From JANNRR01 sp031401675 (lineage in GTDB: Bacteria; Pseudomonadota; Alphaproteobacteria; Rhodobacterales; Rhodobacteraceae), in NCBI GenBank assembly GCA_031401675.1, contig JANNRR010000047.1, forward strand, positions 1 to 19,415: a DNA stretch of 19,415 bases, written 5' to 3'. Each line of letters opens with the position of its first letter. Position 1 is the stretch's first letter. The notes beneath the pieces were generated by a model, which saw only the letters and a list, made by a program, of their open reading frames with translations, searched no databases and was not told the DNA's origin. Of the stretch, positions 6,626-12,558 are shown in pieces. The position numbers and the translations under genes were made by a program.

Positions 6626-7642
6626 ATGATCCATAAGAACTGGCAAGAACTGATCAAGCCGATGCAGCTTGACGTGAAGCTGGGCAACGACCCGGCGCGG
6701 CAGGCGACGGTGGTGGCCGAACCGCTGGAACGCGGCTTTGGCCTGACGCTGGGCAATGCGCTGCGCCGGGTGCTGCTGTCGAGCCTGCAGGGCGCGGCGA
6801 TCACCTCGATTCAGATCGACAACGTGCTGCACGAGTTTTCCTCGGTGGCCGGGGTTCGCGAGGATGTGACCGACATCGTGCTGAACCTGAAGGGCGTGGC
6901 GATCCGCATGGATGTGGAGGGGCCGAAGCGTCTGTCGATCTCGGCCAAGGGGCCGGGCGTGGTGACGGCGGGCGACATTTCGGAATCGAGCGGGATCGAG
7001 ATTCTGAACAAGGATCACATGATCTGTCACCTGGACGATGGTGCCGATCTGTTCATGGAACTGACGGTCAACACCGGCAAGGGCTATGTTCCGGCCGACA
7101 AGAACCGCCCCGAGGATGCGCCGATCGGGTTGATCCCGATCGACGCGATCTATTCGCCGGTGAAGAAGGTCAGCTACGAAGTGCAGCCGACCCGCGAGGG
7201 CCAGGTGCTGGACTATGACAAGCTGACGATGAAGGTGGAAACCGACGGCTCGCTGACCCCGGATGACGCCGTGGCCTATGCCGCGCGCATCCTGCAGGAC
7301 CAGCTGTCGATCTTCGTCAACTTCGACGAGCCGGAGTCGGCGACCCGCGCGGATGACGAAGACGGGCTGGAGTTCAACCCGTTGCTTCTGAAGAAGGTCG
7401 ACGAGCTGGAACTGTCGGTGCGTTCGGCGAACTGCCTGAAGAACGACAACATCGTGTATATCGGCGATCTGATCCAGAAAACCGAAGCCGAAATGCTGCG
7501 CACGCCGAACTTTGGCCGCAAGTCCCTGAACGAAATCAAGGAAGTGCTGTCGGGCATGGGTCTGCATCTGGGGATGGATGTCGAGGACTGGCCGCCGGAG
7601 AACATCGAGGACCTGGCGAAGCGGTTCGAGGATCAATTCTAA
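6626..7642 (+). CDS. rpoA: DNA-directed RNA polymerase subunit alpha
   Basis: The alpha dimer is the assembly platform of RNA polymerase, and its C-terminal domain contacts UP elements and activators. The 338-residue product (MIHKNWQELIKPMQL...) has the N-terminal dimerisation domain with ERGFGLTLGNALRRVLLSSL at about 40-60, a linker near 235-250, and the C-terminal domain with KNDNIVYIGDLIQ and TPNFGRKSLNEIKEVL. ATG 6626 gives the usual alphaproteobacterial start MIHKNW. In-frame alternatives are TTG 6587 and ATG 6611, the latter with its own GGAGA at 6601-6605, so a five-residue longer N-terminus (MEATR) is possible. GGAGG at 6613-6617 supports 6626. Confidence 0.97.
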   Translation: MIHKNWQELIKPMQLDVKLGNDPARQATVVAEPLERGFGLTLGNALRRVLLSSLQGAAITSIQIDNVLHEFSSVAGVREDVTDIVLNLKGVAIRMDVEGPKRLSISAKGPGVVTAGDISESSGIEILNKDHMICHLDDGADLFMELTVNTGKGYVPADKNRPEDAPIGLIPIDAIYSPVKKVSYEVQPTREGQVLDYDKLTMKVETDGSLTPDDAVAYAARILQDQLSIFVNFDEPESATRADDEDGLEFNPLLLKKVDELELSVRSANCLKNDNIVYIGDLIQKTEAEMLRTPNFGRKSLNEIKEVLSGMGLHLGMDVEDWPPENIEDLAKRFEDQF

Positions 7643-7643
7643 G

Positions 7644-7668
7644 GGGTGCGTGCAAGCACGCACCCTAC
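7644..7668 (-). repeat. GTAG-footed palindrome, copy 3 (REP-like)
   Basis: GGGTGCGTGC (7644-7653) and GCACGCACCC (7656-7665) form a perfect 10-bp stem around AA. On the - strand it is preceded by the same GTAGGGTG foot as the other two copies. It starts one base after the rpoA stop codon. The stem differs from copies 1 and 2 at paired positions on both arms, which indicates compensatory change. No T run follows. Confidence 0.65.
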
Positions 7669-7678
7669 TTAATGCCCG

Positions 7679-7724
7679 CTCTGGCGGGGACTACTCGGGC
7701 GAAAGCCCCAACAGAGTGCGCCAG
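7679..7724 (+). other. Structured segment upstream of rplQ
   Basis: CTGGCG (7681-7686) pairs with CGCCAG (7719-7724). An alternative outer stem is CTCTG (7679-7683) with CAGAG (7712-7716). Both enclose a GGGC-GAAA-GCCC tetraloop hairpin centred near 7703. The element lies in the 130-base rpoA-rplQ gap, about 50 bases before the rplQ start. It could be leader structure controlling L17 synthesis. I recognise no named RNA family here. Confidence 0.3.
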
Positions 7725-7772
7725 ACCTGAGGCGTGCCGTACAAAGTATAAACGCGAACCACGGAGACTATC

Positions 7773-8183
7773 ATGAACCACGGAGCCGGCTACCGCCGTC
7801 TGAACCGTACCCACGAACACCGCAAGGCGCTGTTCGCCAACATGGCAGGGTCATTGATCGAGCATGAACAGATCAAGACCACCCTGCCGAAGGCCAAGGA
7901 ACTGAAGCGGATCATCGACAAGCTGATTACGCTGGGCAAGCGCGGCGATCTGCACGCCCGCCGCCAGGCCGGAAGCCAGCTGAAGCAGGATGGCTATGTT
8001 GCCAAGCTGTTTGCCGTCCTCGGGCCGCGCTACAAGGACCGTACGGGTGGCTATTGCCGTGTTCTCAAGGCGGGATTCCGCTACGGCGACATGGCCCCGA
8101 TGGCGATCATCGAACTGGTGGACCGCGACGTGACCGCCAAGGGTGCCGGTGACAAGGCCCGGGTCGAGGCCGAGAACGCCTGA
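7773..8183 (+). CDS. rplQ: 50S ribosomal protein L17
   Basis: L17 is a large-subunit protein near the tunnel exit. The 136-residue product has the family block YRRLNRTHEHRKALFANMAG, then LIEHEQIKTTLPKAKELKR, LGKRGDLHARRQA and GPRYKDRTGGYCRVLKAGFRYGDMAPMAIIELVDRD. The first residues are MNHGAGYR where relatives usually have MRHxRGYR, a small deviation at an otherwise conserved start. GGAG lies upstream with normal spacing. It is the last gene of the ribosomal block and is followed by a strong terminator. Confidence 0.97.
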   Translation: MNHGAGYRRLNRTHEHRKALFANMAGSLIEHEQIKTTLPKAKELKRIIDKLITLGKRGDLHARRQAGSQLKQDGYVAKLFAVLGPRYKDRTGGYCRVLKAGFRYGDMAPMAIIELVDRDVTAKGAGDKARVEAENA

Positions 8184-8203
8184 TCGAATCAATTGCAATT
8201 TGC

Positions 8204-8229
8204 AAAACCCCGCAAGCTGCGGGGTTTTT
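8204..8229 (+). terminator. Strong intrinsic terminator after rplQ
   Basis: AAAACCCCGC (8204-8213) pairs perfectly with GCGGGGTTTT (8219-8228) around an AAGCT loop, ending in five Ts (8225-8229). The A-rich 5' arm means it can also terminate transcription from the opposite strand, which would serve the convergent 59-codon ORF at 8251-8430. It marks the end of the alpha operon. Confidence 0.85.
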
Positions 8230-8250
8230 GTTGCTTCATGAAGGTTAACG

Positions 8251-8430
8251 TCAGTTGGGCTCGGGCAGCTGGATCCGATCCTGCTCGATCTGCGACGATA
8301 TCTTTTCGATCAGGTCGCTGAGCTGAATATCCGCGATCGGCGTTGCACCCCAAAACTCAAGCAAATCAACGCGAACGGCGTCTGGCAGGCGCATCAGGCG
8401 GGTAAACAGGCTGGGGTCAATGGGTCGCAC
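8251..8430 (-). CDS. Small 59-residue protein of unknown function, divergent from luxR
   Basis: On the - strand a GTG at 8430-8428 opens a 59-codon frame that stops with TGA at 8253-8251. The N-terminus reads VRPIDPSLFTRLMRLP (GTG would be read as Met). The middle is AVRVDLLEFWGATPIADIQL, and the C-terminal half continues DLIEKISSQIEQDRIQLPEPN. GAGG ends seven bases before the start, a usable Shine-Dalgarno. About three quarters of third codon positions are G or C, as expected for real coding sequence here. The protein is acidic and looks helical, with amphipathic stretches at residues 18-27 and 35-54. It points away from luxR with about 76 bases between the starts. I recognise no family. A role tied to the LuxR/LuxI pair is only suggested by position. 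Confidence 0.55.
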   Translation of the reverse strand: MRPIDPSLFTRLMRLPDAVRVDLLEFWGATPIADIQLSDLIEKISSQIEQDRIQLPEPN

Positions 8431-8472
8431 TTGTTGCCTCGGGGTCGGGTGAGTCCTGAATGCAATTTACGG

Positions 8473-8501
8473 TTGACTGCAGCAATGGCAACTTGTCTAA
8501 A
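8473..8501 (+). promoter_or_regulatory. luxR promoter very close to the start codon
   Basis: TTGACT (8473-8478) and TCTAAA (8496-8501) are separated by exactly 17 bases, matching five and four of six consensus bases. The -10 element ends only five bases before the ATG at 8507, so a start site 6-8 bases downstream would yield a leaderless or near-leaderless luxR mRNA. If that is wrong, translation begins at the in-frame ATG 8525. Confidence 0.5.
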
Positions 8502-8518
8502 AGGACATGTCCGACAAG
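8492..8518. promoter_or_regulatory. Candidate operator over the luxR start (inverted repeats)
   Basis: A perfect 10-base palindrome GGACATGTCC (8503-8512) is centred on the luxR ATG. It is bracketed by CTTGTC (8492-8497) and GACAAG (8513-8518), whose centre is slightly offset. The array overlaps the -10 element, so a protein bound here would block luxR transcription; autoregulation by LuxR is one option. The sequence does not match the classical lux box closely. Confidence 0.35.
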
Positions 8519-9118
8519 AAAACCATGGTCCGTTTGTTCAAAGATCTGAGTGATGTTGCCCCAATGGGATTCACGGTCGGGTTGCATATACGATTTGCGT
8601 CACCACTTGTGTACCGCAGCACCTACCCCAAGGCCTGGGCCGATCACTACAACGACAATGCCTACTACTTGCGGGATCCGCTGGTTTTCTGGGGAATCGG
8701 CACCGCAGGGACAACGCGCTGGAGCGAGATTCCGCTGCCGGATCCGTTCAGGGTCATGCAGCAGGCGGCCGCATACGGTTTGAACTATGGCGCTGTGTCA
8801 TCCTACGGCCCGATAACGTCGCGGTCCATTGTCGGGATCAGCCGGTCGGACCGCGAGTTTTCGGACGAGGAACTGGCGCAACTGACAGAAATCACGGCTC
8901 AGCTTCATATCGCGGCCAAGCCGCCGTCAGAGCTGACACAGGCTCAGATAGAGGCGCTGAAGTGCGTTGCCGATGGGGATCGGCACACGGCAGCAGCGGC
9001 GAAACTCGGGATATCGGAAAGCGCGTTCAAGGCTCGATTGAAATCAGCCCGCATTCGCCTTGAGGCGCGCACGACATCCGAGGCGATTCGCAAGGCGCGG
9101 GAGTACCGGCTGCTCTAG
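8507..9118 (+). CDS. LuxR-family autoinducer-binding transcriptional regulator
   Basis: A quorum-sensing regulator that binds an acyl-homoserine lactone through its N-terminal domain and DNA through a C-terminal LuxR helix-turn-helix. In the 203-residue product the ligand-domain signature residues are present: W44, Y48, D57, P58 and W72 in YPKAWADHY / YLRDPLVFW / TRWSEI, with a Gly at 101. The helix-turn-helix (142-203) reads LTQAQIEALKCVADGD...AAKLGISESAFKARL. The usual Glu at the start (LTxREExxL; E178 of V. fischeri LuxR) is Gln147, while L151 and G157 are kept. Sampled stretches are about 57% G+C, lower than its neighbours, which suggests acquisition or relaxed codon use. It lies 53 bases upstream of luxI on the same strand. 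Confidence 0.9.
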   Translation: MSDKKTMVRLFKDLSDVAPMGFTVGLHIRFASPLVYRSTYPKAWADHYNDNAYYLRDPLVFWGIGTAGTTRWSEIPLPDPFRVMQQAAAYGLNYGAVSSYGPITSRSIVGISRSDREFSDEELAQLTEITAQLHIAAKPPSELTQAQIEALKCVADGDRHTAAAAKLGISESAFKARLKSARIRLEARTTSEAIRKAREYRLL

Positions 9119-9127
9119 GGCGACTTG

Positions 9128-9163
9128 CTCCTCCTCTGACAGGTTTTACCACCCCAGAAGGAG
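9128..9163 (+). promoter_or_regulatory. Possible Shine-Dalgarno-sequestering hairpin before luxI
   Basis: CTCCTCCTCT (9128-9137) can pair with AGAAGGAG (9156-9163), which contains the luxI ribosome binding site, across an 18-base loop and with one bulge. If it forms, it would dampen luxI translation. The pairing is short. Confidence 0.25.
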
Positions 9164-9171
9164 AAACGACC

Positions 9172-9759
9172 ATGGAAGTAACGACCCTTTCCTACCAGAA
9201 TCTGCACAACCACGGCCAGTTGTTCGCGAACATGTTCCGGGCACGGCACCAGACCTTTATCGTGCAGAACAAGTGGGATCTGCCGGAGGCCGACGGGATG
9301 GAGTTTGACCAGTACGATACGCCCGCCAGCCGCTGGGTCGCCGTTCATGAACACGGCGCGGTTCTGGCCGGCGTGCGGCTGACCCCGACCACGCATCGCT
9401 GCGGCATCTATTCCTACATGATCCGGGATGCGCAGCTGGGACTGCTGGACTCGATTCCACCCAACCTGCTGGATCAACCGGCACCGGTGTCGCCGCATGT
9501 CTGGGAAAGCTCGCGGGTGTTCGTCAGCGATTTCGTGCCGGCGAACCTGCGGCAGCGGGTGCAGATGCAACTGATCCACGAAATGGTCAGTTCTGCCCGG
9601 GTGCTTGGCGCGACATCGGTGCTGGGGATCATTCCGGAAAACTCGCCCCGTCTTGCCCGCCGCGTCGGGCTGGATTGCGTGGCGGCGGGTCCGGTGATGG
9701 ATATCGGCGGGTCACGCAGCGTTTGCGTGAACATCAACATGGCGACCAAGCTGCACTGA
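9172..9759 (+). CDS. LuxI-family acyl-homoserine lactone synthase
   Basis: The enzyme makes an N-acyl-homoserine lactone from S-adenosylmethionine and an acyl carrier protein-bound acyl chain. The 195-residue product has the conserved residues R25 (FRARHQTF), F29, W35, the DQYD pair D46/D49, R69 (GVRLTPTT), E112 and R115 (WESSRVF). The stretch THRCGIYSYMIRDAQLGLL replaces the usual short 'PYMLRDxFP' segment with about four extra residues and a Gln (Q88) where V. fischeri-type LuxI has Phe; as far as I know, roseobacter-type synthases share this form. AAGGAG lies eight bases before the ATG. The acyl chain cannot be read from sequence. Together with the upstream luxR this is a complete-looking circuit. 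Confidence 0.93.
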   Translation: MEVTTLSYQNLHNHGQLFANMFRARHQTFIVQNKWDLPEADGMEFDQYDTPASRWVAVHEHGAVLAGVRLTPTTHRCGIYSYMIRDAQLGLLDSIPPNLLDQPAPVSPHVWESSRVFVSDFVPANLRQRVQMQLIHEMVSSARVLGATSVLGIIPENSPRLARRVGLDCVAAGPVMDIGGSRSVCVNINMATKLH

Positions 9760-9782
9760 TGCCGGGAACGGCTGGACGTGGC

Positions 9783-9814
9783 ACCGGCCCCCCGTCCTCC
9801 CGGGGGGCTGGTTT
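9783..9814 (+). terminator. Terminator after luxI
   Basis: ACCGGCCCCCCG (9783-9794) pairs with CGGGGGGCTGGT (9801-9812) over twelve positions with one G-U, around TCCTCC. A short TTT follows. The stem is very stable but the T run is weak, so termination may be partial. It separates luxI from rarA. Confidence 0.6.
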
Positions 9815-9854
9815 CGGCCTTTCACTGCTGCAGGCCGGGCGGTAAGCTTGAGGT

Positions 9855-11165
9855 ATGTCTGACCTGTTCGATCTTGCTGCCACTGATCGCGCCGAAACCG
9901 GTCCGCGCCCGTTTGCCGACCGTTTGCGGCCGCGGACACTTTCCGAGGTGATCGGTCAGCGCGGTATCCTGTCGCCCGAAGGGCCGCTGGGAGCGATGCT
10001 GGCGGCGGGGTCGCTGGGATCGCTGATCCTGTGGGGGCCGCCGGGTGTGGGCAAGACCACGATCGCGCGGCTGTTGGCGGATCAATCCAATTTGCATTTC
10101 GTGCAGCTGTCGGCGATTTTCACCGGGGTGCCGGACCTGCGGCGGGTGTTCGAGGCGGCGAAGCTGCGCCGGCAGAACGGGCAGGGGACGCTGCTGTTTG
10201 TCGACGAGATCCACCGGTTCAACAAGGCGCAGCAGGACGGCTTTCTGCCCTACATGGAGGATGGCACCATCCTGCTGGTCGGGGCCACCACTGAGAATCC
10301 GAGCTTCGAGTTGAATGCCGCGCTGTTGAGCCGGGCGCAGGTCATCGTGCTGGACCGGCTGAGTCTGGTTGATCTGGAGCTGCTGGCGCAGCGGGCCGAG
10401 CGCGAGATCGGCCGTGCCCTGCCATTGACCGGGGCGGCGCGCGAGGCGCTGCTGGAAATGGCGGATGGCGACGGGCGGGCGCTGCTGAACCTGATCGAGC
10501 AGGTGGCGGCGTGGACGCTGGCGGCACCCCTGGATACCGAGGCGATGGCGGCGCGGCTGATGCGACGGGCGGCGAAGTACGACAAGTCGGGCGAGGAACA
10601 TTACAACCTGATTTCGGCGCTGCACAAATCGGTGCGGGGGTCGGACCCGGATGCGGCGTTGTATTGGCTGGCAAGAATGTTGACCGGCGGCGAGGACCCG
10701 CGGTTTCTGGCGCGGCGGATCACGCGGATGGCGGTCGAGGATATCGGGCTGGCCGATCCGCAGGCGCTCCGGGTCTGTCTGGATGCCTGGGAGACGTATG
10801 AGAGGCTGGGCAGCCCGGAAGGGGAACTGGCGCTGGGGCAGGCGGTGATCTATCTGGCGCTGGCCCCGAAATCGAACGCAGGCTACGTGGCTTTCAAGGC
10901 GGCGATGGCGGCGGCGACGGCGACCGGGTCGGAGCCGCCGCCGATGATCATAAGGAATGCGCCGACCCGGCTGATGAAGGAGATCGGCTACGGGGCCGGG
11001 TATCAGTATGATCATGATGCGGCGGACGGGTTTTCGGGGCAGACCTACTTTCCCGACGGGATGCGGCGGCCGGTTTATTATCAGCCGGAGGAACGCGGGT
11101 TCGAGCGGGAGCTGAAAAAGCGGGTGGAGTATTTTGCCAAGCTGCGTGAAAAGCGGGGGAAGTAG
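9855..11165 (+). CDS. rarA: Replication-associated recombination protein A (RarA/MgsA AAA+ ATPase)
   Basis: RarA is a clamp-loader-like AAA+ ATPase acting at stalled replication forks. The 436-residue product has Walker A GPPGVGKTT (61-69), Walker B LLFVDEIH (113-120) followed by RFNKAQQD, sensor 1 GATTENPSF (143-151) and an arginine-finger region LLSRAQ (158-162). The C-terminal MgsA domain includes YDKSGEEHYNLISALHKSVRGSD, LARMLTGGEDPRFLARR and YFPDGM..PVYY. Full length and intact. Start ATG 9855 follows GAGGT with almost no spacer; the MSDLFD N-terminus is typical of relatives. Its position between the ribosomal block and crcB is typical of this group; the luxR/luxI genes look inserted upstream. 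Confidence 0.97.
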   Translation: MSDLFDLAATDRAETGPRPFADRLRPRTLSEVIGQRGILSPEGPLGAMLAAGSLGSLILWGPPGVGKTTIARLLADQSNLHFVQLSAIFTGVPDLRRVFEAAKLRRQNGQGTLLFVDEIHRFNKAQQDGFLPYMEDGTILLVGATTENPSFELNAALLSRAQVIVLDRLSLVDLELLAQRAEREIGRALPLTGAAREALLEMADGDGRALLNLIEQVAAWTLAAPLDTEAMAARLMRRAAKYDKSGEEHYNLISALHKSVRGSDPDAALYWLARMLTGGEDPRFLARRITRMAVEDIGLADPQALRVCLDAWETYERLGSPEGELALGQAVIYLALAPKSNAGYVAFKAAMAAATATGSEPPPMIIRNAPTRLMKEIGYGAGYQYDHDAADGFSGQTYFPDGMRRPVYYQPEERGFERELKKRVEYFAKLREKRGK

Positions 11166-11170
11166 GGAGC

Positions 11171-11192
11171 GTCCCGGCGCGAGACATTTTTT
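11171..11192 (+). terminator. Weak terminator after rarA
   Basis: GTC-C-CG pairs with CG-A-GAC around GCG (11171-11185), with one mismatch, and is followed by A and six Ts (11187-11192). The T run is good but the stem is short. It lies in the convergent gap between rarA and the XRE gene. Confidence 0.35.
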
Positions 11193-11237
11193 ATTCGTTT
11201 GGTATCAGGTTGTTAGGGTTGTCACGTTAACCGAAAA

Positions 11238-12005
11238 TTAGGAACTGCGCCCCGCAGAGTCGGCCATTTCCCGCAGCGCTTGATCGGTCGCGATGTCGGC
11301 GGGGAAGTAGAGTTCAATCTTCAGATCGTCCAGCGTCAGGTCTTCGGGCGTGCCGAACTGGGCGATGGTGGCAAACAAAGACAGGCGCAGCGGGCCGAGG
11401 CGATAGACGGTCGGCACGACCGGGCCAAGCGGTGTGTCGGCTGGCCTGCGAACCCGCACCAGCTTGTCTGCGACGTGGTCAAGCGCTGGTATGCCGCCCT
11501 GGGCCGCGCTTTCAATCTGAAGCCGCTGTGCGACGTGGTGCGCCACTTCCGGCCAGTTCTCGATGACGGCGGGCAAGGTATCGCGGAGCATCAGGTCCAG
11601 AAGGCTGTCGCCTTCGCCGAGCCCCAAGGTGGCGAACAGCGCCCGGGCCGGTGCGTTCATCCGCTGGATCGTCCACAACCGGTTGAACGCCAGCGCCGGG
11701 TAGGGGGCATGCCGGTCGAGCATGTGGTCGACCGCCGCCCGGATCGGGGCCATTGCAGCGGCATCCCACTGCCGGGCAGGAAAGCGGGCGGCGAAGCCGG
11801 CATGGGTCAGCATCTGATTGCGGGCATTCAGCGGCAGTTTCATTGCATCGCCAAGCCGCCCGATCATTTCGCGGCTGGGTCGCGCCCGCCCGGATTCGAG
11901 GAACGAGATGTGGCGGGAGGAGACTTCGGCCTCGACCGCGAGGTCAAGCTGGCTGTAGCGGCGCGCCTTGCGCCAGGATTTCAGGGTTTGCGGGAAATCG
12001 GACAT
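11238..12005 (-). CDS. XRE-family transcriptional regulator with MmyB-like ligand domain
   Basis: The 255-residue product has an N-terminal helix-turn-helix at about 6-60 (LKSWRKARRYSQLDLAVEAEVSSRHISFLESGRARPS). A MmyB-type putative ligand-binding domain follows (about 100-250), recognisable by YPALAFNRLWTIQRMNAPARALF and LLDLMLRDTLPAVIENW. MmyB-domain regulators are thought to bind a small hydrophobic ligand, and many control a neighbouring divergent gene. Here the divergent neighbour is a small membrane protein 106 bases away. The gene is the longest clearly coding feature on the - strand. Start ATG at 12005-12003. Target and ligand cannot be deduced. Confidence 0.93.
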   Translation of the reverse strand: MSDFPQTLKSWRKARRYSQLDLAVEAEVSSRHISFLESGRARPSREMIGRLGDAMKLPLNARNQMLTHAGFAARFPARQWDAAAMAPIRAAVDHMLDRHAPYPALAFNRLWTIQRMNAPARALFATLGLGEGDSLLDLMLRDTLPAVIENWPEVAHHVAQRLQIESAAQGGIPALDHVADKLVRVRRPADTPLGPVVPTVYRLGPLRLSLFATIAQFGTPEDLTLDDLKIELYFPADIATDQALREMADSAGRSS

Positions 12006-12041
12006 GGCATTCGTCTAGGCCATTGGCGGCGGGTCGTCACC

Positions 12042-12054
12042 TACCTGGGAGGTA
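12042..12054. promoter_or_regulatory. Candidate operator in the XRE / membrane-protein divergent gap
   Basis: TACCT-GGG-AGGTA is a perfect 5+5 inverted repeat lying centrally in the 106-base gap between the two divergent genes. Just to its right TTGTCT (12056-12061) could be a -35 element for the membrane gene, with a weak TATTTC 18 bases further on. It is a reasonable binding site for the adjacent XRE regulator, which would act on both genes; this is inference from symmetry and position. Confidence 0.35.
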
Positions 12055-12111
12055 ATTGTCTTGCGGATGCGGCGGGGTCTATTTCTGCGCACGCAGCAAC
12101 AGGAGTGCGCC

Positions 12112-12558
12112 ATGTCACATCGCTTTCACAAGTTCTGGCTGAAGGTTTCGGCCATCGTCGTTGGATCCTTCGGGCCGGTGTTCTTTTTCGGGACCATGGT
12201 GGCCACGCAGGAGCCCGCACGCCTGACGCTTGACCTGCTGAGTTGGCCGGTCGATGGCGCCACCACCTATGCCTCGGCCGATGTCAGGTTTCTGTCGGGT
12301 CTGGCGGGCGGTTTTCTGGTTGGCTGGGGGGTGACGATCTGGTGCCTTTCGGCCTGGGTTTACGACCTTGCGCCCGAAGCCGTGCGCCGAAGCGTGCTGG
12401 TGGGCATTCTGGCCTGGTTCGTTGTGGACAGTTCGGGGTCGATTGCCTCGGGGAATGCATCGAATGTGGTGTTCAACGTGGCCGTGCTGCTGTTGGCGGT
12501 CGGCCCGCTTTGGCGGCCTGTCAGGGTTAGGCCTCTGGCTGATCCCGCAAGTGTCTAA
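12112..12558 (+). CDS. Small four-helix membrane protein of unknown function
   Basis: The 148-residue product has four hydrophobic segments at about 12-31, 60-84, 93-112 and 117-134, with short polar connections and a basic C-terminal tail, so it is probably an inner-membrane protein. Start ATG 12112 follows AGGAG at 12101-12105 with good spacing. An upstream TTG at 12061 would add 17 basic residues with no support. It is transcribed divergently from the MmyB-type regulator and is its most likely target. I do not recognise a family with certainty, and no catalytic motif is visible. Confidence 0.8.
   Translation: MSHRFHKFWLKVSAIVVGSFGPVFFFGTMVATQEPARLTLDLLSWPVDGATTYASADVRFLSGLAGGFLVGWGVTIWCLSAWVYDLAPEAVRRSVLVGILAWFVVDSSGSIASGNASNVVFNVAVLLLAVGPLWRPVRVRPLADPASV

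Noticed and set aside
6521..7663. Long open frame antisense to rpoA, and similar ones antisense to rarA (9822-11015), the rluC-type gene (13008-14195), aapJ (15203-16345) and aapM (17661-19079)
   Set aside because: They mirror real genes in GC-rich DNA, are rich in Arg, Gln and His, show no domain and have no ribosome binding site. They arise because GC-biased third positions remove stops on the opposite strand.
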